NCBI RefSeq assembly: GCF_901000735.1
Contig: NC_081544.1
Location: forward strand, 15,701,394-15,765,393
Length of the DNA stretch: 64,000 nt
Direction: 5' to 3'
DNA from: Corylus avellana
Taxonomy: Eukaryota; Streptophyta; Magnoliopsida; Fagales; Betulaceae
This document shows positions 34,285 through 49,233 of this stretch, piece by piece (within the stretch, counting starts at the first letter, position 1; each line of letters starts with the position of its first letter). The position numbers were made by a program, and so were the translations under genes. The notes beneath the pieces were generated by a model. It saw only the letters and a list, made by a program, of their open reading frames with translations. It did not search any database and was not told the DNA's origin.

Positions 34285-35141
34285 CACCCCCAAACTTACA
34301 TATCGCTAATCCCTTAGCAATACGAAACTAAAAACAAAATGAAAAACTGAAAACAAAAAGATAAATCCATTTTTGTTGGATGTACGATTGCATTTAGCAT
34401 ATGTAACAAGCCTTTTAAACCCCTAGGAATTCCCTAGAGGACGAGTGAAGTCTCGTGAGGGTTTTCCAGAAATGTTACCCACAAACATTATGCAAAAATC
34501 ATGTTATTCAAAAATTCAAGTGTCACTCAAAACCATGATTCTCATTCATTAGCAAGCTTAACAAGATAAACTCCCTCTTCACAATGAATTGGAATTTTAA
34601 AGTCTAATTACTTTAAAAAGACAGGGTAAGGCATCACAAGTTCGACTAAAGTGAATTAGCACATAAATATAAAGGTCCCAATTTAATTCTAATGTGTAAA
34701 GTCCCAATATCTCAAAGTTCACTGAAATCTCCATTAGAATGAATATCTATGGCATAGGGTGTAAAACACCCCTAAGGACTTACTAACTCGAGTCAAAAAG
34801 GCTACGAAACCAAACTAACCATGACATTAACCAAATCAAGATTCTTCACCTTTTGACGTGAACACTCGATGCTTTGAGGCAAGAGGTCCGGTTACTTAGT
34901 AAAAAGCTTATCAATGATCATCATTTTTTTCTTTTTTTCTTTTTTCTTTTTTCTATACTCTTTTTCTCTTTATATATATATATATATGCCAAAGTATCCA
35001 TCTAATAAGTCATCCAATTTCACCCAAGACAAAGAAACACACACATCAGACTTTCATGTCGTACTCCACAAATTATGTGCTAATGTGCTTATGTAGATTA
35101 AATCAAACATGTGAATTCTCAACTGCCAAAAGCAAGTAACC
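34285..35141 (-). mobile_element. 3' internal region of element I with polypurine tract
   Basis: On the minus strand it ends AAGTTTGGGGGTG, the polypurine tract, immediately before LTR I. The conserved non-coding blocks recur in the other elements: CCCTCACGAGACTTCACTCG, GACTCGAGTTAGTAAGTCC, and a TA microsatellite near 34974-34988. There is no ORF. It is cut at 35142 by a plus-strand LTR. Confidence 0.75.
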
Positions 35142-36405
35142 TGATGAGTGCCAAATATTGCATATTTGGACCCCTTAATTTGCATTTGCTAAACCTTTAG
35201 CTTTATTATGTTCTGATGTTTTGGTTAGTTTTGGTGTTTTAGTGATTTGCAGGTTGTTAAGAGAAAAATGTGGCTTTAAGGTGATATTTGCAACTGATTC
35301 CATTAATTATAGGGCTTAAGATACTTCATGGAGCATTGGCAGCAAATTAGGATCGAGCGATGATTCACACCCAACGAGTCCCACTAAAAAGGCCATATCT
35401 AGAGTTGTATAGCTCGGATTGAAGTGATCTTGGTGTCATTGGAAAGCTAACTTAAAGATCTACAAAGTCATGTTTCATAAGAGTAGGCTAATTCCGACTG
35501 GAAGTGTGCTCGAGCACACATTTAGTGCGATCGAGCGCACTCGCACCCTACGCAGCAGGAGACATGTTGCACAAGTGTGATCGAGCGCACATAGAGTGCG
35601 ATCGAGCTCACTCAGCCGACCTGGCAGCGCTGAAACCCTAAAATTAGCTTATAAATATCAATCTTTTCCATTGTAAACGTACGGAGATGCGCCGGGGGCC
35701 CCGTTCTTGGTCATTTTTCGTGTTTTCTGGGTTTTTGTAGCATGGAACTTGAATTCTTTTGTAAGTTTTTAATTTTAATGAGGTCATTTAGTTTCCTTAT
35801 GATTTCTTTTGTCATGAGAGGCTAATTCTTCAACTAAGGTTGAAGATGAAGCCTCACCATTGATTAGTTTTATGTTTTCATGTTTTGTTCGTACAATTCC
35901 GACCTTAATGTATTGTATGTTCGTTTCAATTCAATTATATGACAAAATTGTGTTTGATTGTGCCGAAGTTGGACATTCATTGTGTTTCATCCGACAGATA
36001 CTTTGCATCTTTTGATTTACTTTGGATATCCATTGTCTTTCGTGCAAAGCATGGATACGCATTGTCATTTGTAAAATGGATAGATTCATTGAATCTTTCA
36101 ATAGGAACAATAGAACATGCATAGGTTTTATTTTGTGTGTCGAATGTATGAACAAATACATGAGAATGTATGCTTTAATGTGGTGAGGTGGATTCTGAAA
36201 ACCTTAGTGCCCTTTTTATCTTTTAATAATTTCATTTTGTTTCAGTTTTTGTTTTCAATTTCAAATGCACGACAAACATCGGAACTAGGTTAAAATAGGA
36301 TTAGTTTAGATAAGAATTAGTTTTCACGACACAATTCCCTGTGGATCGACCTCGCACTTGCACACACACTATATTGCATATGACTCGTGCGCTTGTGAGT
36401 ACAAT
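35142..36405 (+). mobile_element. LTR J (family II), almost full length
   Basis: TGATGAGTGCCAAATATTGC begins a family II LTR with motif clusters at about 35350-35370 and 35505-35620 (GATCGAGCGCAC, GCTCGAGCACAC). A CTTATAAATATC promoter box lies near 35648. It shows the family II words ATGAAGCCTCACC (35847) and GGATATCCATTGTC. The last bases of the LTR are missing after GCTTGTGAGTACAATTA; it continues directly as an inverted family II fragment. Confidence 0.8.
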
Positions 36406-37392
36406 TAATCAAAACCATCTTATGTATCCATCCATTGCACAAATCACAAAAGGAGTCCAATATTAATTAAATCATCAGATGTATCCGTAAATCACAAAAG
36501 ATATCCAATCTTAATTGAAACACCAAATGTATCCGTAGAACAAATCACAAGGGATATCCAATTATTTAGGCAAATAAAATTAAGCAATCAATTATGTGAA
36601 ATTATCTTAAATCATCAAGTGTATCCTTGAATCACAAAAGATATCCAAGAATCACTCCACACATTGAAAAGAAGTAAAACAATTGAAATATTAAACCCAA
36701 TAAAATTAGATAAATAAAGACTTACATGAAAGTATGGATGTTCTTCATTAGTGAGGCTTCATCTCCAACCTTAGTTGGGAATTTAGCTCCATATAAAAAT
36801 TAAAACTTACATCTAAAGAAAACCTAAACTAAAAAAGAGAAAAACTGTATAATTTTGCTCTCTGGAATTCTATATCTTTTCTTGAATGCAAAGAGGTCTA
36901 TTTATACGCTTAGGGAAGTCCTAGAAGCCCTATTAAACCTAGATAATTCGGAGGTCTGTCTCCCAGTCAAAATAGAAGTCTAAAATCGGAATAGGATTCA
37001 TCCAGATTTTGAGTTAGCTTTCTAATGCCACTTGAATCACTTCAATCCGATATTTGAACGGAAAGTTATGGTCAAAATACTGAGACGTGTGCATAATTTG
37101 AATTTGAACCCAATTCGAAATTTTTTCCAATATAAACTTTAATCCAATCCGATCTTTAATCCGATTTAACCTTTTCTTGGATTTGATTAAACTTAGCCAC
37201 ATCATCTAGGTCTTCTCAAAGTATACTTTCTTCCAAACTTTGCATTTTTCTCTTTAAAACTGTAGTTTTTCTTCAATGACCTACAAAATACTAGAAACAC
37301 AAAACTAACACAAAACATTAAATAACGAAACAACTAAAGGATTAACCAATGTAAATAAAGGGATCCAAGTATGCAATATTTGGCACTTATCA
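36406..37392 (-). mobile_element. LTR K (family II, motif-poor), truncated
   Basis: Minus-strand family II sequence from an interior point (TGTATCCATCCATTGCAC) to the outer end ...ATATTTGGCACTTATCA at 37392. It lacks the inner 300 bp or so and has no GATCGAGCGCA cluster. Together with LTR J it makes an inverted pair with both outer ends facing outward. Confidence 0.75.
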
Positions 37393-38069
37393 GTCATCAA
37401 AGTAGAAAAACACCCTGAGTATTCTCCTCATGTTATTCTAGTTCATCATTCTCTTATGAATGAGAAATTGTTTAAGAATACTCAGAGTGATCTACCCCGA
37501 TTTGTGGACAGTTGGAATTACCTATTTGTAGGTAAAATTCATTCTCTTTGGTCCGAAAGAAGAAAAGATTGGTGCTAAGAGCACTAAGCGCATCAAGGAT
37601 GAGGATTCCATTGGCTTAGCGAATCCCATATATTTTGACTAAATGAGTCAGCTACATATGCTCGAGTGCAGGCCCTATGCACTCGAGTCCTCCATCAGGC
37701 GAGGGTACATGATCTCCTTCCAGGTTTTACCTTTTCCATTGTCATTCCATTCTCATTAAATGATTATATGTTTACAACAATGTGTTGCACTTGACTGGTA
37801 TTTGGTTGGAGTATCACTTATTTGTTTCAGGGACAAGTGTTCTTACATTCAAGTTTGAAGGTATGCTATGAGCCATACTTTTTCCAACCAATTTTCTCAT
37901 CTCTCGGGTATGATCTTTCCATTTTTCTCTATACATTGAGGATAATGTTTAATTTAAGTTTGGGGGTATGGGAGACACACACACACTTTGTCCAAAATTT
38001 GAAATTTTTGAAAATGTTAGTTTCAGTTTTGTACTGCTAAGACACTAGCAATATGTAAGTTTGGGGGTG
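37393..38069 (+). mobile_element. Internal remnant of element C with gag-like tail
   Basis: 37400-37578 encodes the C-terminal gag-like segment (NEKLFKNTQSDLPRFVDSWNY, then GKIHSLWS), homologous to 49010-49130, and ends at TAA 37576-37578. A shortened 3' non-coding region follows, with GGTATGCTATGAGCCATAC and several AAGTTTGGGGG tracts. The last of these (38056-38069) is the polypurine tract before LTR C. A deletion near 38020 removed most of the conserved 3' region. Confidence 0.7.
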
Positions 38070-38619
38070 TGATAAGTGCTGAATGTTACATTTAATTCAC
38101 ATATGTTAATCTCTTAGTTTTGTTATTATTTGATGTTTTGTGTTGTTTTTGTGTTTTCTTTCAGTTTTTAGGTTTTTGAAGATAAGAAAGCATTTTTGGG
38201 ATGTTCCAAGATTGAAGGACAAGTTGGAAGAAAAGCTAGAGCTGTAGGATCGATCGCAGACCAAGCTAAGCTCGAGCACACAAGCCATTAGGATCGAGCG
38301 CATCAGCACTCGATCGCACAAGCAGCCAAGCTTGAGCGCTGGGCAAGGATTGAGCGCTGGTATGCACTCGAGCTCACACCACTTGGATCGAGCGCCCAGC
38401 ATGCGTCCTGACTCCTTTTTCACTTCAGATTGGGTTTCATTCTCCTTTTTGAATTAGGAGACTGACCCACGGTTTCTAGCGCTACTAAGGTTCTCTTAAT
38501 CCCTATAACTAGACCTCTAAACATTGAAAAAAATATACAATCTTGGAGAGAAGAATTGGAGGCTCAATCAAGAAGCATTTTCAGTTTCTTCTTTTCTCTT
38601 TTATTTTTAGGATGATTAG
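38070..38619 (+). mobile_element. LTR C (family I), 3' LTR cut by a minus-strand element
   Basis: It begins directly after the polypurine tract with TGATAAGTGCTGAATGTTAC. The motif cluster is at about 38250-38400. The LTR stops at GGATGATTAG (38619), where the equivalent LTR A continues with CATTCGAAGT. The break is the insertion point of the large minus-strand element that starts at 38620. Confidence 0.85.
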
Positions 38620-41174
38620 TGTTGTGAGTTTTAATTACTCACAAGTGCATGAGTCGTTTGCAATATAGCTTTTTGCAAGTGCGAGGATGAGTCCACAAGG
38701 AATTGTGTTCGTGCAAATAAAATTCTATCTAAATTAATTCTATTTAACCTAGTTCCAAAATTGATGTGATTTTTCTTGCAAAATTTGTAAACTAAATAAA
38801 ATTTACTAAATCAAATGATAAAGAGCACTAAGGTTTTCAGAATTCACCTCACCAAATTGAAAGCATACATTCTCATGTTTGTTCATACCACTGACAGGCA
38901 ATTAAACCCTATGCATGTTCTATGTTTTTATAAAATTAATCTATTGAAACATCCAATGAATCCAACCTAAATACAAATCACAAGGAATATCTTTTGTTCA
39001 CAATTATCTACCTAAATTAATAGGCAAATAATCGGATGTTTTACCCGCAAGTGCACGAGGTCAACATAGTAGCATAGTGTGCAAATACGGGTCATTCCCA
39101 CGAAGATTGCTAAATTTTGCTTAAAATCAATTCCAAAAGTAAAATAAAACAAAGACTGGTTTTGAGTTGATAATGATAAAAAGGTAGGGCTTTGATATCC
39201 ATCACTAAGTATATTTAGCTAATATATCAATATGCCAATGTTTTGATCATGTTATGAATATCTAATGTTTGTCAACCTAAGGGCATTGGTGTCTACTCCT
39301 TAAGCTGTTAATTTCCCTAAGCAATAAATTAGGCATGGGTGTCTACTCTAATTCTTTTCTTTCTTAAAGGATTTAGCATGGGCGTCTACTAAGTTGTTCT
39401 TTAAGAAAGCATAAAATTGTGGAAATCGACAAACACATGAGGCCTAAGGCATGGGTGTCTACTCCCGGTTCCCCATGTTGATTAACCTAAGAATCCGGTG
39501 TTAATAACTTTTGTTACTTATGTTAAACCCAGGACTCAGTCATCCAAATTGATTTAACTAACTAGTCCATACCACATGCACATGTTGATCAGCCACACAT
39601 ATATGAGGAATTCATGAAAACAGGAATTAATCAATTTAGATATCACAACAAGATCATCACAAAGGCGCCAATATTGAATATCAACTAAACATAACTAGGG
39701 CTTCAATCTAGCCCTAGTAAATAAATTAGTTACACAAGAAGTATATGCTAAACATCTTCATAAAATAAAATAAAAGAAAGGAAAAGAATAAACTCGAAAC
39801 TTGAACTTGAAGAGCTCCAATTCTTCACCTTGGAAAAGTATATCTATTCTAGAGGCGTAAGGGTCTATTTATAGGCTTTTAGGAATACTTTAGAAACCCT
39901 AAAAATTGTAGGGTTTGAGCCCTAGTTCGCACTAAGCTACAAAACCCTAAAAGTTTTTCTTTCCTTATTAAGGCTGGCGGCTGTCTTGGTCATCACGCAC
40001 AGGTGCGCTCGATCGCAGCCCGTGTACGATCGATCATAGGTCTATGATCGATCCTCCATGTGGTTGTGCTCAATCGTGGTTGCCTTGCATGTTGCAGTCC
40101 TCGCCTATAGTGCACTCGATCGCAGCTCCCCTGCGATCGATCGCTCTACCAGAGCCTTCCAAAATCCAAAATAGCTCATTTTAAGTCCAAAACTTCTAAG
40201 ATTGCTTCTTTTTCTTCCAATGACCTACAAAATCAAAGAAAACACATAAAATAACTAAAATGGCCTAATTAACTAAAACTAAAGGATTAAAACATGTAAG
40301 TTAAGGGCTAAAAATATGAATATTTTAGCACTTAACAATATCCAATTGAGACCAAAACATCCAATGTATCAGTTGGATTATGAAAGACAATGGATATAAT
40401 TTCAATCAAAAGATTCGATATATCCATCGGTTGAAACACATTGAATATCCAATGTTTAATCAAACACTCAATTAAAAGGGTTTAATCTAATAACTAAAAT
40501 GAAATAGAACATCATATACAAAAATTGTTGGAATTGTAGGAACATACATGAGAAATATAAAACTAATCAATGGTGAGGCTTCATCTTCAACCTTAGTTGA
40601 AAGTTTTAGCTTCTCATGGCTTCAAACAACATAATTAAATGGATTGAATTCAACAAAAACTAAAAAATGACAAGGGAGAATAAAGTTCAGACGCTACAGA
40701 TGCGAAAAAACGTGAAAAATATACTGAACGGCGCCCCTTGGGCGGCTCCCCCCATTTCCCTAGAAAATTAAAATATTTATAAGCTAATTTAGGGTTTTAG
40801 CAGTTCCAGGTCAGATGAGTGCACTCCAGCGCATACTAGGTGTGCTTGATTGCACTCGAGCAAATATCTTCTTGCCGCGCAGCGCTCATGCGCCGGTGTT
40901 GGCTTGTGGGCGTGGGTGCGCTCGAGCGCAACCCATCTGTGATCGAGTGCACATGCTTCGAGCGTAGGGTTGTGCGCTCGATCCTAATTCTATAGATTGC
41001 TATTTTTTCAACTTTCTTCAAGACTTTGCAATTTTCACCTTAAAGCCGTAGTTTTTTCTTAACAACCTACAAAACGCTAAGACACTGAAACTAACAAAAA
41101 CATCAGAAAATAAAACTAAAGGCTTAACAAAAATAAATTAAGAGGTCCAAATATGCAATATTTGGCACTCAACA
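38620..41174 (-). mobile_element. LTR L (family II), 3' LTR of a large minus-strand element, split by a solo LTR
   Basis: Inner end TGTTGTGAGTTTTAATTAC at 38620 and outer end ...ATATTTGGCACTCAACA at 41174. Without the nested solo LTR (38992-40337 plus one 5-bp duplication) it is about 1.2 kb. The motif cluster is at about 40815-40985. Its inner end matches the partial LTR at 56279-56485, so the two bracket one element. A polypurine-like ATACCCCCAAAATAT (reversed) follows at 41175. Confidence 0.8.
38992..40337 (-). mobile_element. Solo LTR (family I) with duplication ATATC
   Basis: A 1,346-bp minus-strand LTR from ...GTGAACAAAA (inner end; the usual CA is mutated) to TGTTAAGTGCTAAAATATTC (outer end at 40337). 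ATATC flanks it at 38987-38991 and 40338-40342. It lies inside LTR L. Motif cluster at about 39990-40145. It is very similar to the solo LTR at 11543-12884. Confidence 0.9.
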
Positions 41175-42583
41175 AATACCCCCAAAATATTTGGCAATAG
41201 TTTGCTAGTCTCATAGCAAAAGAAAATGAAAAACAAATCAAAGCATAAAACATAAGTCCACTGTCGTGGGAGAGACGATTGCATTTAGCATATACAACAA
41301 GCCTTTTAAACCCCTAGGCATCCATAAAGGACGAGTAAATTCTTGTGAGGGTTTAACAGTAATGATACCCACAAACATTTTTAGCACTATGCCATTGACA
41401 AACTTGAACTTCCACACAAACACATGGTTTTTACTCATGAGCAGGTTTAACAAAATGAATACCACAATCACATCATCAGGACATCCAAAAATCATTTAAC
41501 TCATAGATGAAAATTTGAGACAACACATGCTCCAATAAGTGCAAAGTGAGATTAACATACAATCATGAGGCTTCAATTTTTCTCAAAGTTTTGTGTATTT
41601 CAAAATTTATAGGAATTCTTTCAGATGAAAACAAACAAGGCTTAAATCAAAATATGCATTATTTATTTATTTATTTATTTTTTGTGTAGGCTGTGCAATG
41701 CTCGGCTCCCTTAAGCTTTCTAACTGACCTATGTAATGAGTGTTGGGCTAGTGACTCCCAAACCAAATGGTTTTGGGGCACTAGCTGTAAAAACATCCAT
41801 AAGAGCGTAATTACTCAAGTCAAAAAGGCTACGAAGCCCAACTCGCCATACAATCAACAAAATTGAATTTCACATCTTTTTACGCGAACACTCAATGCTT
41901 AGTGAGGCAAGAGGTCCAGTTACTCAATGAGAAACTCAAACTGATATATTTTTTTTATTTTTTATTTTTTATTATTCAAGCCAAGGTTATTCATCAACAA
42001 TTCATCCTACAAATCTCAAGACACACTAAACAATTCAAATCTCATACTTCATAGACTCTATGCTAAAGTGCTTGTGATAATCAATTAAAACATGTGAAGC
42101 CTCTTTAATCCAAAAATGAGTCAAAAGACTCAGATTCCTAATGATGAGGATTGGTTCAAGATGTTAAACAAGCCAATGCTATGCAAACCAAAATTACAGT
42201 GCAATTCATGTGCAATCAACAACATAGCACAATTTTATTTTTATTTTTTTTTCTAACAAAAAGACAAACATATAAACAAAAAGAGATAGACTGTCTTTCC
42301 ATACCCCCAAACTTGAATTACACATTGTCCTCAATGTGTAATGGACAAATACATTACTAGAAGTAAGAAAATAACTGGGTGTGCAAAAGGCCAGGGCATC
42401 CCCCAAACTTAAACACCAAAACCTGTCCACAAACTAAGAGCAAAATTTTCTCACTGGAACAAACATCAAAAGATTAATTGTTGTTAGAAAAAAAAAAAAT
42501 GACAAAAGAAAAAGAACTCAAAAATGAAATGCAGAAAATAAAAAAGATAAAAATACCACACTTTTCCCGATCATTTGGATGTC
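41175..42583 (-). mobile_element. 3' internal region of the large minus-strand element
   Basis: Non-coding. On the minus strand it has the same conserved blocks as the other elements: TTTAAAAGGCTTGTTGTATA, CTCACAAGAATTTACTCG and GACTTGAGTAATTACGC. An internal AAGTTTGGGGGATG tract is at about 42403-42416 and another, AAGTTTGGGGGTATGG, at about 42300. It is interrupted at 42583 by the plus-strand element and resumes at 52942. Confidence 0.75.
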
Positions 42584-43538
42584 TGTTATGTGCTAAATTA
42601 TTCATATTTTAGCCCCTTAATTTGTATGTGTTAAATTTATTAGTTTTGTTAGTTTTGTACAATTTTACTTCTTTTTTTGTGTATTATGTCTTTTTATAGG
42701 TTTTTGAGGAAAAGGAAGTATTCTGGAAAATTCAAGCTTAAAGGGCAATTTTGGGAAATTTTGAAAGTGAGGAAGTCCAGACTCGAGCCATGCAGCTAGT
42801 GCGCTCGAGCACACATTACCTAGGATCGATCGCAGTAGTGCGATCGAGCGCACCGACTATGCGATCAAGCGCACTCGAGCGTTGGAGAAATTTCAGACAC
42901 GCTACAAGACTCCATTTTTTTCCCAAACTTGGATTCCCAAGTCCTAGTTGTAATAGGACCTAGACATCCAAATTTCCTAGGATTGCTAGGGCATCTAAGA
43001 CTCTCCTAAGCCCTACAAATAGATCTCTAAGCCTTACAATTAAACACACAACTTCAGAGAGGAGAATTTGGAGGCTACTTCCAGAAGCTTTTCTGTTTCT
43101 TCTTTCCCTTTTATTTTTAGTCTTTATCCAACTTATGTGTAACTAAATACTTTAGTAGGGCTAGATTGAAGCCATAATCATGTTTCTTTAATATTTCAAT
43201 ATTGTGGCCTTTGCTACAATCTTATAGTGATGCTTAACTTGATTATTTCCTGCTTTATTGAATTCCTCATATGAATGTGTCTGATTAACATATGCATGTG
43301 GTATGGATTAGTTATTTAACTCAATTTGGATGATCGAGTCCTGGGCTTAATAGAGTGACAAAAGAATCTCCTCACTGGTTCTTGGGTTAATCAACATGGA
43401 AAACTAGGAGCAGACACCCATGCCCTAGGTTCCATGTGTTTGTCGATTTCTATAGATTTATGCTTTCTTAAAGAACAACTTAGTAGACACCCATGCTAAA
43501 TCCTTTAAGAAAGAAAAGAATTAGAGTAAACACCCATG
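42584..43538 (+). mobile_element. 5' LTR of element M-N, first part
   Basis: It carries the motif cluster at about 42785-42885 (GCGATCGAGCGCACC). Its promoter box is CTACAAATAG (43014), where the 3' LTR has CTATAAATAG (52054), so the promoter looks weakened here. It breaks off at ACACCCATG (43538). Confidence 0.85.
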
Positions 43539-43708
43539 TAGTGCGATGAAGCTAGACAAGCATACAGAAAAGTGAACTAGAGTTCGTTATGCAAAAATTT
43601 GCGTAGAAATGGATATGAATGAACCTCTTGCACTGGCGATTCTCCTAAAAGAGTAGAGGGATAACCTCTACCAACGAGTCCTTTGCGAATATAAGGCGTT
43701 ACAGATGC

Positions 43709-44446
<738 letters not shown>

Positions 44447-45065
44447 AAAGACTTTTGTTTTTATGGAATCAACCATTCCCTTTCTTTATAAAATAAAAGA
44501 AATGAAAGTATGTTTAAATAAGCAAATTAGATCATGTCATGGTTGCAGGAGTCTATCCATCGCATATAAACTTTAAGGACATTGTGGCATAACGGTCAAG
44601 GCAAAGTAGGGACCTAAAAGATTGAATGGAACGATACATGGACAAGTAAATCCCTTATGAATTTCAAGGTACTTCTTTACTTTAATTGAATTTTCATTTA
44701 ATTAATGATTAAGGGGATTTATCATTCAAAGGGACGTAGACTACTCAAGAATTTGACATTTCATTTATTTTATGTCGTAATTTATAGTTGAATAAAGAAT
44801 TCAGAAAAGAAAATATAAACGAAATCTAAAAAAAGAATGAATTAATGAAATGCTGCTTGGTCTTAATTGGAAACTTGAGTAAAGAGTAGATCTTTTATTA
44901 TTATTATTATTATTTTTTTTTGGGGGGGGGGGTGTTTATAGACAAAGAAACTAAAGTAGTAACTCCTTTCTGTATCTTTATTTGGTGTAACTACTTGAGC
45001 CGGATGAAAGGAAACTTTCATGTCCAATTTTGAAGGGCGATATCCTATAGGATCCTACCCAAAAT
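44447..45065 (+). pseudogene. rpoC1: Plastid rpoC1 intron remnant (group II)
   Basis: The stretch between the rpoB fragment and rpoC1 exon 2 is AT-rich. Near its end it contains a group II intron domain V-like hairpin at 44997-45033: GAGCCGGATGAAAGGAAACT followed by TTCATGTCC, with the closing stem decayed. This is where the rpoC1 intron would end. rpoC1 exon 1 and the end of rpoB are missing, so a deletion joins the two parts. Confidence 0.65.
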
Positions 45066-47332
<2,267 letters not shown>

Positions 47333-47642
47333 ATGCCCTTAGGTTGGCAAACATTAGGTATTCTTGATACAATTGGAACATTGGCATATTGTTATATTAT
47401 TGAGCATGATTAATGGTGGATATCAAAGCCCTACCTTTTCATTTATCTTTATTTATTTTCATGATATCAATTTTGTGACAATTTTTGTATTTTAATTTAG
47501 AAAATTAATTCTAAGCAAAATCAACAAGCCTTGTGGAAATGATCTCATATTTGCCACACTATACTATCGTTTGATCTTGTGCACTTGCGAGTTAAAACGT
47601 AGCAAATATTATCTATTAATTTAGGTAGTATTTGTCACAACA
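47333..47642 (+). mobile_element. 5' LTR of element M-N, second part
   Basis: It resumes at TGCCCTTAGGTTGGCAAAC and ends TTTGTCACAACA, matching 52630-52936. It carries the R-U5 end next to the primer-binding site. Confidence 0.88.
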
Positions 47643-47648
47643 AGTTTT

Positions 47649-47666
47649 TGGCACCGTTGCCGAGGA
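47649..47666 (+). other. Primer-binding site of element M-N
   Basis: TGGCACCGTTGCCGAGGA, two bases from the complement of the tRNA-Asp 3' end. One difference is a CpG to CA change. It lies six bases inside the LTR, like the other sites in the window. Confidence 0.85.
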
Positions 47667-47991
47667 TTGTTTAATTTTGTTTAGAATTATTTTCCTTAGT
47701 TAATTTTATTTCTATTTTTTAATTCTTTTTATTTCTAGTTTCCGTAGTTTCTGTTCTGTTCTCTGGAGGTGCGCTCGAGCGCCCATTCCTTGGGGATCGA
47801 GCGCACTAGCCAGTGCAATCGATCACACATCTGGACATCAGCATTAGAATTATTTAATTACGGATCTAATTTTTTTCCTTTCATGCAGGGTCATTCGAGT
47901 CTACAACTTCTTAAGTTTTTATTTTTAATTTTGTTTTTATTTCCCTTTTGAATTTAACTTCTTTATTTTATTTTTATTTTTACTTTCATGC

Positions 47992-49233
47992 ATGTGGGGA
48001 AGTATTCCAACACCCCATGGACCATGTTCATATTTCCATAACCCTTATCACCATGTTAACGATTGTCCTTTAACAAGACAATTTTCTAACTATTCTTATG
48101 GGCATATGATCACATCATTCTCTAGACTGGGGAAAGATAGCTATTTTGATTCCTATAACCCGTCATGGAGTCAACAGTCTAATCTCTCGTGGCAAGCTCA
48201 AGCTCTTGAAAATCATGATCCACAATTTCATGAACTGCACCATCGATCATATCCGCAGTTCTATGATCATTCATATTCCTCTCAATCAGCTTAACAACAG
48301 CAATATCATGCTGAACCACCTCCTCCTGAGGTTTTTGAAGAGTTATTAGATAAGATCAGAGTGTTGACCAATAGTACACGACAAGTAATTGAGATAATGA
48401 AGGCCCACCCCTTACAAGAAACTAATATCCTCAAAGAGGAAGAAGAAGAGTGCCAAAGTCAGTCGATAACCACTCCTCATGGACATTATATGGAGGAAGA
48501 GAGTATTTGCTACCATGAAGAGAAGCTATCTCTATAGTTCTATGGTCAATCATATTCCTGTCTTAGTCCTAGTCTGCGGCAATCCATTTTCAAGATAGTA
48601 GCTCGTGAAGAGGAACCATCTCCCATCAATTGGTCTCAACATTATCATGAAGAAGAGCCATCTCCAATCGATTGGCCTCAACAATACCAAGAAGAAGAGT
48701 GCCAAAGTTAGTTGGTGGTCAATCTTAAAGGGCACTACATGGAGGATGAGTGTACCTACTATCATGAGCAAGCTGTCACATTGAGGAGCGAAGAAGTGGT
48801 TGAAAGTAAAGAGGAAGAGAGGAAGGAGGAGCAAATTGAGGTTCCACAAGAACCACATCGGGAAAAAGAAGAGAGCACTGAGAATTCTTCAACATTAGCT
48901 CTTATTCCCGAAGTACCAAGAGTCGAGGAGAGAAGTCTGTTAGAGCTACCAAATGAGCAAATTGAGGACATCAAGATAGAAAAGCTCCCTCAGTATTCTT
49001 CTTATTTTATTCAAGTTCATGATGCTGAGAAACTGTTTGAGAAAACTCAGAGTGGTCCACCCCAATCTATAGAAAATTGGAATTACCTTTCTGTAGGTAA
49101 AATTCATTCTCTTTGGTCCAAGAAAAGAAAAGACTGGTGCTTCAAGTTTAAACTTAAAGGTCAAAAAGCATTGAGTGCTTCAATGATGAGGATTTCGTTG
49201 GCTTGGCAGATCCCCTATATTTTGACTAAATGA
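47992..49233 (+). pseudogene. gag-like ORF of element M-N, three stops and no frameshift
   Basis: One frame of 1,242 bp runs from ATG 47992 to TGA 49231-49233, with in-frame stops at 48292, 48535 and 48709. The N-terminus is the degenerate knuckle region (CSYFHNPYHHVNDC; the second Cys is replaced by Phe). A helical middle follows, with repeats of HYMEEE/YYHE and PSPIDWPQQY-type units. The Glu-rich domain ends in a conserved block, SIENWNYLSVGKIHSLWSKKRKDWCFKFK (about 49069-49155, quoted in part: WNYLSVGKIHSLWSK). That block also occurs at 37500-37575. The preserved frame suggests fairly recent loss of coding. The protein probably bound element RNA; this is inferred. Confidence 0.6.

Noticed and set aside
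44579..44640. Possible tRNA-like words in the plastid-derived patch
   Set aside because: No cloverleaf or T-arm consensus could be built; it is more likely rpoC1 intron sequence.
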